Shown here in pieces: positions 25,136 through 32,804 of a DNA stretch of 58,754 nt. The notes under the pieces are model-generated. The model made no database searches. It saw only the letters and a list, made by a program, of their open reading frames with translations, and had not been told where the DNA came from. Every line of letters begins with the position of its first letter. Positions within the stretch are counted from its first letter, which is position 1. This stretch comes from Bacteroidia bacterium (GTDB lineage: Bacteria > Bacteroidota > Bacteroidia > Bacteroidales > F082). The stretch is taken from positions 1-58,754 of the forward strand of contig JAJTAY010000030.1 of the NCBI GenBank assembly GCA_021287165.1. Direction: 5' to 3'. Both the position numbers and the translations under genes were made by a program.

Positions 25136-25832
25136 CGCTAAACCATTTTGTTATTGTTTGAGGTCGGGTGATGGCCGTGCCAACCACCACCGACCATGCT
25201 CCGGCTTTGATGGCTGCAGCCGCTGTTTGCGGGCTGTTGAAACGCCCCTCAGCCACCACAGGTAATTGATTTCCAAGAAGATTTACCAGACTGTATAACA
25301 AATCCCAGTCGGGACCATCGTGCACAAGGTGTTGTGTTTCGGGTGTATAGCCGCTCAGGGTGGTCGAAATGCAGTGTGCACCGGCATGGGCGCAGGCCTG
25401 CGCTTCATCGGCTGTGGCAATGTCGGCCATCACCAATACATCGTATTTGTTGACGATGTGGCTTATAAATTCCGGTCCGCTCATACCCTCGCGTGAGCGG
25501 AAGGTGCCATCGATGGCCACGATGTCGCAGCCCGAATGAATCAAAGCTTCTACTTCCGCCTCGCTGCCCGTAATGCGCACAAAGCCATCGTCGAAATAGG
25601 ATTTTATGAGGCCAATGAGCGGCAGGGGCACCATTTTCCTGATGGCTGCAGCCTTGGCCACCCCTTCGGTGCGAATGCCGACAGCGCCACCTTTCCAGGC
25701 CGTCCAGGCAAACTTGGCCACGTCGGCGGGATTGTTAAAAGGCGAGTCGCCTTCGGCCTGACACGAAACGATGAGGCCGCCTTTGAGCCGATCGAAAATT
25801 TTTGGTACGTCAGTGTTCATTGTAATATTCAT
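25116..25832 (-). CDS. nanE: N-acetylmannosamine-6-phosphate 2-epimerase
   Basis: A 238-residue TIM-barrel epimerase turning ManNAc-6-P into GlcNAc-6-P. The family blocks GGLIVSCQA, GIRTEGV, PLIGLIKSYFDD (Lys77), DIVAIDGT, MADIAT and PVVAEGRFNSP (Glu195) are all present; the Lys and Glu match the residues known to act in NanE catalysis. The start is fixed by a 4-nt ATGA overlap with the gene before it. No sialic acid lyase, ManNAc kinase or sialidase is in the window, so the ManNAc source may be the PUL glycan itself rather than sialic acid. Confidence 0.93.
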   Translation of the reverse strand: MNITMNTDVPKIFDRLKGGLIVSCQAEGDSPFNNPADVAKFAWTAWKGGAVGIRTEGVAKAAAIRKMVPLPLIGLIKSYFDDGFVRITGSEAEVEALIHSGCDIVAIDGTFRSREGMSGPEFISHIVNKYDVLVMADIATADEAQACAHAGAHCISTTLSGYTPETQHLVHDGPDWDLLYSLVNLLGNQLPVVAEGRFNSPQTAAAAIKAGAWSVVVGTAITRPQTITKWFSDAIRQV

Positions 25833-26551
25833 GTTTCGGCCGGACTTATTTCGGGATAAACCGGTATCATCATGATGCGTGAGCGATATTTACTCCAGCC
25901 CTCAGTGGAAAGACGGTTGAGCTCGCGGTTGAAAGTATTGTCAAGCTCCGAACCTTTCACTTTGCGCAGCGAAATACTAAGGTAACGGCCAATGGCAGTG
26001 TCGATGTTGCGCACCAGGTTGAATCCGGGCATGTTCGCAGGCAACGGATCGGTGAAGAGTGCATGGATGAGCATGTTATAATCCCTGCCGGCCTGTATGC
26101 CCGAAAAGGGGATGTTGTCGGCATGGTTTTCGACTGCTCCGGCCCGCAGGCTGATAAGCCCTTCCCTTCCGAAGAACCTCACTTCGAGCTCGTTGTCCTG
26201 TTGTTCGACACTTGCAGGCAACACGTGAAAAAGCACCCTGATTCCTGATTCGTTGATCCACTCCCAGCAAATGCGTTTGATGAGCTCGGGGTGCAATAAA
26301 ATTCCAGAGCTGCTTTGGTGGAGTATGCCAAAGGGCAGGGCTGCAGCACGGCTCACCAATTTTTGATCCAGGCTGTCTTCGCTCGTGGATGTTGTACCAA
26401 AAAAAGCGGAAAGCGATTCGGTGTGTTTACCTCCTGGAAAACCAAAACGCGATGCCAATAATACACTTTTCCCGCGGTTCTTCAAACTGATAGCCCTTGC
26501 TATACCTCTGGGGCTACTGCCCCAGACAATTATGTCGTATCTGGTTTCCAT
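25829..26551 (-). CDS. Short FAD-oxidoreductase-like protein
   Basis: A 240-residue protein related to the N-terminal half of the FAD oxidoreductase at 23834-25135: YDIIVWGSSPRGIARAISLKNRGKSVLL, then RFGFPGGKHTESLSAFF. The canonical Gly-x-Gly-x-x-Gly loop is G-S-S-P-R-G here. The C-terminal flavin-binding half is missing. The frame is open, tightly coupled (3 nt after HyuA, 4-nt overlap with nanE), so it looks like a maintained short protein rather than a fresh pseudogene. It could be a partner subunit of the full-length flavoprotein. Function unknown. Confidence 0.7.
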   Translation of the reverse strand: METRYDIIVWGSSPRGIARAISLKNRGKSVLLASRFGFPGGKHTESLSAFFGTTSTSEDSLDQKLVSRAAALPFGILHQSSSGILLHPELIKRICWEWINESGIRVLFHVLPASVEQQDNELEVRFFGREGLISLRAGAVENHADNIPFSGIQAGRDYNMLIHALFTDPLPANMPGFNLVRNIDTAIGRYLSISLRKVKGSELDNTFNRELNRLSTEGWSKYRSRIMMIPVYPEISPAET

Positions 26552-26554
26552 ATT

Positions 26555-28699
26555 CTATTTTTTTCTCACTGCAAGCACCACTGCCGGCTCCTGCGGGTCG
26601 ATACCCTTTAGGTCGTATTCCACCAGCGAGAGGATCTGGCTCAATTCGAGCAGTCCCGACATGTCTATGATTTTACCCGAGACCACCACAAAAACGTCGG
26701 GCATGAGTTCGCCCCCGTCGCCATAAGAGCGCAGCTCGGCAATGAGTTCGGATACAATGCCTTTTACCGCCTCCACGCTGCTGTTGCGCAATACCACATT
26801 ATCGAACTTGCGTCGCACCACACCGTCGCGTGTGATAATCAGGGCCGGACGTATGGTTTCGGCTACCAGTCCAAAAAAGTGCTTGCGGATGCGTTCGTAG
26901 CCCACTACAGCCAAAAGGTTGGTCTTGCCGTAAAGCTGAAGCTGTGCTGGTTTTACTTTCAAAGCCTCCGAAGCGGCGACAAGTAGCTCGTTTTCGTTTA
27001 ATTGCACTCCCTTTCTGTCGGTGCCCAGATCGCTCGATCCGGTGGCAATGGCAATAACCTTTTTGTTGGCATTGTCGATTTCTACCTGCACTTCTACCGA
27101 TTCGGGACTGGCGCCCATGCTGATCACCGATTCGTAAGCCTGTTGGCGAATGCGGATGATGTCGCTTTCGGTGGGGTTGATGATGCTGCGTTCCACCGTA
27201 TCGCGAATCATGCCCATGGCTGCGCCTATGGCTGAGATGACTTCAGCATTTTCGGCTATTTCGTGCTTTATATTCATATGCTTTGCTGCATGGGGCACAA
27301 TGGCACTGGCCCCTCCGCCACCGCCGTACATGACCACAAAGCCGGGGTCGAGTTTATACTCACGGATGAGACTTTTCACTACCGCTTCCACCTTGCGCGA
27401 GGTGATCTCAAGGATGCTCTCTGCCAGCTGTTCGGGCTGTGCGCCAATCCGCCGGGCCACGTTTTCAACGGCACTTTTTACGGCTCTCAGGTTGGCTTCG
27501 CCGTGGCCTACGGCTTTCACCAGACCCAGATAATATGATGCTGCGGTGGGGGTGATGGTGTAGCTGCCATCTTTACGTTTAATTTTAAGATAGTCGGAAG
27601 GGTCGCCTTTTTTGGGACAAATGGTTTCGAGTTCGATATCGTCGAAGTCATGGTCGGTGGCGTAAGCCGAATAGGAAAGGTTGGCAATGTGGGCGCTGCG
27701 AGGCCCGACATCGTGTACCTTGTTTTTGTGTATGCGTGGCACCGAGCCTCCGGCCACCCCAATGGTGCGCACATCTATCGTCTTAACGCTCAGGCGATTG
27801 TTGCCAATCTGAGCAGTTTTCACCTGAGGCATGCCATTTTTAATGACCGAAATATCGCTTGAGGTACCACCCACTTCCACAAAAATGCCATCGGAAATGC
27901 GGGCATACATCAGGGCCGCCGCAACACCTGCTGCCGGTCCGGAAAGCATGGTGAGTATGGGCCTTTTGCGCATTTCGTTCACATCCATGATGCCACCATC
28001 GGAGCGCATGACCATGAGTGGCGCCCTGATACCGCTTTCGCGCACAGCCATTTCGGTCAGATTGGCCGTTTCGATCATTTTGGGCATCATGCTGGCGTTA
28101 ACGATGGCTGTGCGTGTGCGTACCCGCATTCCGTAGAGCTGGCTAAGGTCGCAGGCGGCCGTGGCCATCACGCCCATGCGGGATGCTATCTCAAGCACCA
28201 ATTTCTCGTGGCGGTTGTTGTCGGGACCAAAAGCTTCGCTGGCCACAAACACTTTTGCTCCTTCGCCCTGCATTCGCCTGATGGCCTGTTCTATCTCGTT
28301 TTTTGTTATTTCGTGCTTTGTGTTGAAAAAAGCAAACGACACAGGAAGTATCTTTCCCGGAGCCAGCTCAACGTCGTCAAGCATGGCCTGCGATCGTGCA
28401 AGCCGACCTTCGAGACCACGACCAAAAGCCAGCACTCCTACCGGGGCTACATCGCCCTCGAGCAGGGCATTGGTGGCCTGCGTGGTACTGTGTGCAATCA
28501 GGACAATTTCTTCGGGGCTGATACCTGCCTTTTGGATGAGTTTTTTCATGCTGGCCACCACGCCTTCGGCCACACCCTGATGCGAATCGTGGGTAGTAGG
28601 CACGCAAGCCTTCCCAATCACACTAAACGATTGCACTTCTACAGCAACGGCATGGGTGAAGGTGCCGCCAACGTCGATTCCTATCTTGATCTTTCTCAT
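26555..28699 (-). CDS. Hydantoinase/oxoprolinase (HyuA) family ATPase
   Basis: A 714-residue cytoplasmic protein of the ATP-dependent amidohydrolase family that includes 5-oxoprolinase, N-methylhydantoinase A and acetone carboxylase beta subunits. The N-terminus KIGIDVGGTFTHAVAV, the AHSTTQATNALLEGD block, LSGPAAGVAAAL and VEVGGTSSDISVIKNG are classic; PGFVVMYGGGGGAS follows near residue 455. HyuA enzymes normally need a HyuB partner, which is absent here. It follows a permease by 14 nt and precedes the short FAD-like protein. A reaction on an amide or lactam from the PUL substrate is a guess. Confidence 0.9.
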   Translation of the reverse strand: MRKIKIGIDVGGTFTHAVAVEVQSFSVIGKACVPTTHDSHQGVAEGVVASMKKLIQKAGISPEEIVLIAHSTTQATNALLEGDVAPVGVLAFGRGLEGRLARSQAMLDDVELAPGKILPVSFAFFNTKHEITKNEIEQAIRRMQGEGAKVFVASEAFGPDNNRHEKLVLEIASRMGVMATAACDLSQLYGMRVRTRTAIVNASMMPKMIETANLTEMAVRESGIRAPLMVMRSDGGIMDVNEMRKRPILTMLSGPAAGVAAALMYARISDGIFVEVGGTSSDISVIKNGMPQVKTAQIGNNRLSVKTIDVRTIGVAGGSVPRIHKNKVHDVGPRSAHIANLSYSAYATDHDFDDIELETICPKKGDPSDYLKIKRKDGSYTITPTAASYYLGLVKAVGHGEANLRAVKSAVENVARRIGAQPEQLAESILEITSRKVEAVVKSLIREYKLDPGFVVMYGGGGGASAIVPHAAKHMNIKHEIAENAEVISAIGAAMGMIRDTVERSIINPTESDIIRIRQQAYESVISMGASPESVEVQVEIDNANKKVIAIATGSSDLGTDRKGVQLNENELLVAASEALKVKPAQLQLYGKTNLLAVVGYERIRKHFFGLVAETIRPALIITRDGVVRRKFDNVVLRNSSVEAVKGIVSELIAELRSYGDGGELMPDVFVVVSGKIIDMSGLLELSQILSLVEYDLKGIDPQEPAVVLAVRKK

Positions 28700-28713
28700 G
28701 GCTCAACAGTTTA

Positions 28714-30207
28714 TCAGAAATACATGACCGCAGCAATAATCAACCCCAGAAAGGCAAACACCCAGGCAAAAGGAAGGGTGTTGTAAAGTATCTTTTGCAC
28801 ATCCACCTTCATCTCGTTGGCAATCCAAACGTTCTGGATGTTGGTAGGATCGCTGATGCCTTGCAGCTGACCTACCGACCAGAGCATGCCGAGGATGGCA
28901 CCCGAAGGCATTCCGGCAGCCATCATTACCGAGGCAATGCCGAAACCCATGCCCCACACATTGAGCGGACCGCGATAGAGGGCCAGTGGCGCCAGGAGGG
29001 TGAAGGTGATCACATACATCAGGCCATTGCTGGGAATAATGGTCTTCACCAGTGGAATCATCAGCGTGCGCACGGGCCACTCGGCGGTGCCGTAGTGTTC
29101 CATCAGGTATTCGGCCGATATCTCTTTTGGGCCGAGCACAGCCACCAGAAGCCATCCAATGCCAAACATGAGTATGACGGCCGGCATGACGATGGAGGAA
29201 CCTTCGATGAGCGATTTAATGAGGATAGTTTTATGGTCGCGGCGGTAGGTAATCAGGTAGGCGTAGAGGATGGCCAGGATGAATGCGGCCAGGAAGTTGA
29301 CGTGGAAGAACAGGATGAGCACCAGCGGAATAATAGGCGTGAATATGGCCGTCCAGTGGATGGAAATCTGGGCACTGCTTCGGTGCAGAGAAGCACGGTA
29401 AACGGCATTTGCGTAAAGCATCACGATTATGGCAAGGAAAAGGTAGTAGAATATTTTACCGGCAGTTTTGATAATTGGTTGATATTGAGGTAAAGTGTTC
29501 AGGTGTTGAATGCCCCACACCACCAGTCCGATACCGAGGGCCGAAAGTGCCATCATACCCAGGTTGCGGGCAATGTTGCCGGCAGTGAGCGAAAAACCGT
29601 CGCGATAGAGCTGCACTACTATATAAACCAGCGAGCCTCCGAAAACCACACCGAAAAGCGAGAGGATAAAGCGCACCACTTCCCACTGGGTGAGACCCAG
29701 CGAGTTCATGTAGAGCGACCAATTGCCTACATTGAACATGCCGCCGATGTTTACGCCCATAAGCATGATTACACCCGCCGTAAGCCGCCCAATGCCCACC
29801 GAAGTGAGGATGGGCAACACAATGGCGCCCACCATGATCATGGCGCCCAGCCCACCTAATGTGGTGAAAAGCAGTATGATAAACAAAAACATCACCAGAG
29901 CTATCACCAAAGGGTTGTCGCCTGAGAGTTCGGCGCCCTTTTTAATAAAACCTTCGGCAATGCCGGTTTTTTGCATCATGATGCTGAGCACCCCCCCAAA
30001 CATGGAGATGATGATGGGCTCAGTGAGACGAAACGAGCCTTCGCCTATCACATAGGTGAAAATATCGTTGGCCGACAGCCCCGAAACCAGGGCTATGAGT
30101 ATGGCCAATACCGGCATGGCCAGCAGGGCAGGCCAGATGCGCTTGGACATCATGCCCGTGATGAACAGGAAGACGACCAGCAGAGCAATCCCTTGAACGA
30201 GTTCCAT
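28714..30207 (-). CDS. Multi-pass inner-membrane permease, citrate/GntP-like (IT superfamily)
   Basis: A 497-residue protein with about 12 hydrophobic helices and the LSGDNPLVIALVMFLFIILL and LGGLGAMIMVGAIVLPIL segments seen in ion-transporter superfamily carriers for small anions. No substrate can be named from the sequence. In a PUL it probably carries the sugar acid, organic acid or oligosaccharide product from the periplasm to the cytoplasm. It sits 12 nt after the GHL10 lipoprotein gene and 14 nt before HyuA. No classic MFS sugar transporter is present in this locus, so this is the only import candidate. Confidence 0.82.
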   Translation of the reverse strand: MELVQGIALLVVFLFITGMMSKRIWPALLAMPVLAILIALVSGLSANDIFTYVIGEGSFRLTEPIIISMFGGVLSIMMQKTGIAEGFIKKGAELSGDNPLVIALVMFLFIILLFTTLGGLGAMIMVGAIVLPILTSVGIGRLTAGVIMLMGVNIGGMFNVGNWSLYMNSLGLTQWEVVRFILSLFGVVFGGSLVYIVVQLYRDGFSLTAGNIARNLGMMALSALGIGLVVWGIQHLNTLPQYQPIIKTAGKIFYYLFLAIIVMLYANAVYRASLHRSSAQISIHWTAIFTPIIPLVLILFFHVNFLAAFILAILYAYLITYRRDHKTILIKSLIEGSSIVMPAVILMFGIGWLLVAVLGPKEISAEYLMEHYGTAEWPVRTLMIPLVKTIIPSNGLMYVITFTLLAPLALYRGPLNVWGMGFGIASVMMAAGMPSGAILGMLWSVGQLQGISDPTNIQNVWIANEMKVDVQKILYNTLPFAWVFAFLGLIIAAVMYF

Positions 30208-30219
30208 AGGGCTGTATTT

Positions 30220-31365
30220 TCAGGGTTTATAAATGGTTTTCAGGTAGTCGGCATAGCGGTGCAGTCCTTCGTAGAAGAAATAAACCTCGCCCTCCAGGCC
30301 CAAGCGTCGGTTTTCTTCGATCATGTAGCGGAAGTATTCCTCCGAAGGCTGCCAGTCGCCAACGCGAATAAGCACACCGGGCACGAGCAGGTGGCGTTTT
30401 TCGGGAAGGATGTAGTTGTAGGTGGCTTCGAGTGTACGGGTATAAAAGGCGCTGTCTTTGCGGTAAACCTGTGGCACCACCATATCCACCCAGCCAAAGT
30501 TGACCCATGTGGGCCAGTCCTGCAGGTATTCCTCCTTCGACCAGGGGAAGATGCTGGGCGACATACTGACGATGCAGCCCGGTTTGATGGCCTTCACTTC
30601 CTTGTAGAGCCTTTCGGCGAAATGGTTGAGTTTTTCGGCACGCCATTGCACCCAGTTGAAGTCTTTATGATAATCCGGCGGTGCTTGTCCGAAGTTGTCG
30701 GCTTTGTAAGCTTCAATAACGGCAAGGTTGTAGCCGCCTTCGCTGGGCATGGCCGGGAGTCGGTCGTCGCCCTGTACGCCGTCGATATCATAGTTGCGCA
30801 CCACTTCGAGTACCAGCGAAAGCATAAAGTCCTGCACCTCGGGGTCGAGGGCGTTCATCCATTCAAAGCCGTTTTTGGTGGTCAGGCGGCCCTGTGCGTC
30901 GAGCGATGCCCAATGGGGATTTTTCTGCAGCAATATGCCGCCGTTTTCGCTGTAGCTTGACGAAAATCCAAACTCGAACCAGGCAATTACTTTAATGCCA
31001 TATTTGTGCGCCTCGTCTATCACTTCCTGCAGGGGGTCGCGTCCCGTGTTTTCCGGATCGAGAATCGGATCGAGCTCAAAACCTGTGAATGCTTTCATTA
31101 CCTGCGAACGATACATGGTCATGGCCTTGTTCCAGGTAACCACAAAAATGGTGTTGAGGCCAAGTTCGTGGCAGGTTTGCACAGCCTGTTTTACTTTTTC
31201 GGGACTGTAAAGGGCATCGCTGGCCACATTGGTAAGCCACACCCCCCGAACGGGCTCATTGTAGCCCATCACGTATTTCTTTGTTTCATTGCTTTTGTGC
31301 CCGGCCGGTGCATGGCATCCCACAGCAAAAGCCAGAAGCAGTGACATTAATGCCTTGATTTTCAT
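30220..31365 (-). CDS. GHL10 (DUF187) family lipoprotein, DigH-like
   Basis: A 381-residue lipoprotein: signal MKIKALMSLLLAFAVGC (Cys17), then a single TIM-barrel GHL10 domain (RGVWLTNVASDALYSP ... NTIFVVTWNKA ... IKVIAWFEFGF ... NYDIDGVQGDDRLPAMP ... WVDMVVPQVYRKD). E. coli DigH of this family cuts denuded peptidoglycan strands. The start is fixed by a 4-nt overlap with the DUF5009 gene; the longer frame upstream is not used. The GDDRLPAMP block is shared letter for letter with the larger paralogue at 32805-34541. It likely cleaves an amino-sugar glycan in the periplasm or at the surface. Confidence 0.88.
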   Translation of the reverse strand: MKIKALMSLLLAFAVGCHAPAGHKSNETKKYVMGYNEPVRGVWLTNVASDALYSPEKVKQAVQTCHELGLNTIFVVTWNKAMTMYRSQVMKAFTGFELDPILDPENTGRDPLQEVIDEAHKYGIKVIAWFEFGFSSSYSENGGILLQKNPHWASLDAQGRLTTKNGFEWMNALDPEVQDFMLSLVLEVVRNYDIDGVQGDDRLPAMPSEGGYNLAVIEAYKADNFGQAPPDYHKDFNWVQWRAEKLNHFAERLYKEVKAIKPGCIVSMSPSIFPWSKEEYLQDWPTWVNFGWVDMVVPQVYRKDSAFYTRTLEATYNYILPEKRHLLVPGVLIRVGDWQPSEEYFRYMIEENRRLGLEGEVYFFYEGLHRYADYLKTIYKP

Positions 31366-32792
31366 GTTTTCCAGTATAACTTTTTGTTTGTAAACCATTG
31401 TGCAGCCAGCAACATGAGCAATGTGAGCACCAATCCCCTCAGTACACCCAGCCATGGATAGGCCAGATGCCAGCCATCCATCCATGGCAGCAGTTGTGCA
31501 AACTGCAGCAAGGGTGCAATGGCATAGCTGACAACCACATAGCCTATCATGGGATTCATTCCGGTCTTTTCAATCATCTCGAGGTAGGCCGACCAGCTTT
31601 TGATCGAACAGATGTGCCTGAATACCAGCAGCGAAAACCCCGAAAGGCCTGCTGTAAGCAAGAGATAGCTGTAAGTGGAAGGGTCTTTTTTGATGCCGCC
31701 TTCCCAGGCTTCGAAAACGGTTCCCAGCAAGAGCCAGGCATAGCTCCACAATGCAATACTCAGGTCTTTGCCATGAAGAGAGTTGAATAATGTCTTGTGA
31801 TTGAGCAATATAAGTCCACATATCAGGTTGATAGCCCAGAACAAGTTGAGCTGCCGGGCAAATAAAAGCCAGGTATTCGCAACGATGACAACAGCAAAGG
31901 CTATGGCAGCAGCCTTGCCTATGGCAGGTTTTGCTTTATTGCTCCGCAGCAGATCACCGGCAAGCATACCAGGAATGAGTATGAGCAGGTATTTGAGAAA
32001 CTCCGGATTGTAGAACACGGTTTTATTAAGGTCGCCAATGGGTTTCAGTGTCTCATTTAGCCATGGAAACCATTCGGACAGTGTTTTTGCAGGTGTGAAG
32101 CTCCATAGCCATTGGTTGACCGAACCTTCCACCCCGTGGGTGAGCCGCCAGGCGACAACAACGGCCAATATGGCAAGCCTTGTTAGGGGTTTTTCGCGTG
32201 AAAGCAGCCAAATGATACCGCCAAATAAGGCAAGATTGGCCAGCACTAAAATGATGATATCGTTTTTGTTGAACGAAAATGGCAAATCCAGGTAGAGGTG
32301 TCTGATCACCAGCAGGCCAATCATAAGCACATAACCGCCCGCTTCAGCGGTTTTTTGCCATGCATGGCTGAGTGGCAGCTTTCCAAAGGCAAGGAAAAAA
32401 GCAATAAAGGCCAAAAGTGCAGCCGCCCAAGGGTAATAGCCTTCAATACCGGCATATTGCCATGGCGAAAGCTGCCCCAGCATGAGTGCAAAAACGAAAA
32501 GTCGCAAAGCCCTGATGGAGATTTTTCTGGAAATTGAGGAAAAAGATGATCCTTTCTCGGTCAGGTTTCCGAGCGAAAAAGGTATGGCCACTCCCATTGA
32601 GAAAATGAAAAACGGAAACACCAGATCCACCCAGGTGATGCCAGGCAGGGCGGGATTAAACTTAAAATCCGGCGGAGGAATCTGGGCATGATAGAGCCAT
32701 GCAGGCAAAGCGGCATTGCGCGAGATGGTGCCCGAAAGCACCATGCCCACAATGGCCAGCCCCCTTAAAACATCCACACTGCGCTCCCTCAT
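31362..32792 (-). CDS. DUF5009 / HGSNAT-like membrane acyltransferase
   Basis: A 476-residue polytopic membrane protein beginning RERSVDVLRGLAIVGMVLSG, then PGITWVDLVFPFFIFSMG. This matches the heparan-alpha-glucosaminide N-acetyltransferase / NagX / DUF5009 group, which moves acetyl groups across a membrane to glucosamine ends. About ten hydrophobic helices are visible. It is flanked by two GHL10 lipoproteins, an arrangement that fits acetylation of, or signalling on, an amino-sugar substrate. Whether it is catalytically active cannot be told. Confidence 0.85.
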   Translation of the reverse strand: MRERSVDVLRGLAIVGMVLSGTISRNAALPAWLYHAQIPPPDFKFNPALPGITWVDLVFPFFIFSMGVAIPFSLGNLTEKGSSFSSISRKISIRALRLFVFALMLGQLSPWQYAGIEGYYPWAAALLAFIAFFLAFGKLPLSHAWQKTAEAGGYVLMIGLLVIRHLYLDLPFSFNKNDIIILVLANLALFGGIIWLLSREKPLTRLAILAVVVAWRLTHGVEGSVNQWLWSFTPAKTLSEWFPWLNETLKPIGDLNKTVFYNPEFLKYLLILIPGMLAGDLLRSNKAKPAIGKAAAIAFAVVIVANTWLLFARQLNLFWAINLICGLILLNHKTLFNSLHGKDLSIALWSYAWLLLGTVFEAWEGGIKKDPSTYSYLLLTAGLSGFSLLVFRHICSIKSWSAYLEMIEKTGMNPMIGYVVVSYAIAPLLQFAQLLPWMDGWHLAYPWLGVLRGLVLTLLMLLAAQWFTNKKLYWKT

Positions 32793-32804
32793 GCCCGTCT
32801 AAGC

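Noticed and set aside
26555..28699. HyuA as 5-oxoprolinase
   Set aside because: The HyuB half is missing and context gives no glutathione or pyroglutamate link, so no specific name is used.
31366..31485. An N-terminal extension of the smaller GHL10 lipoprotein
   Set aside because: It overlaps the DUF5009 gene, while the Met at 31365 gives a lipoprotein signal and a 4-nt ATGA overlap.
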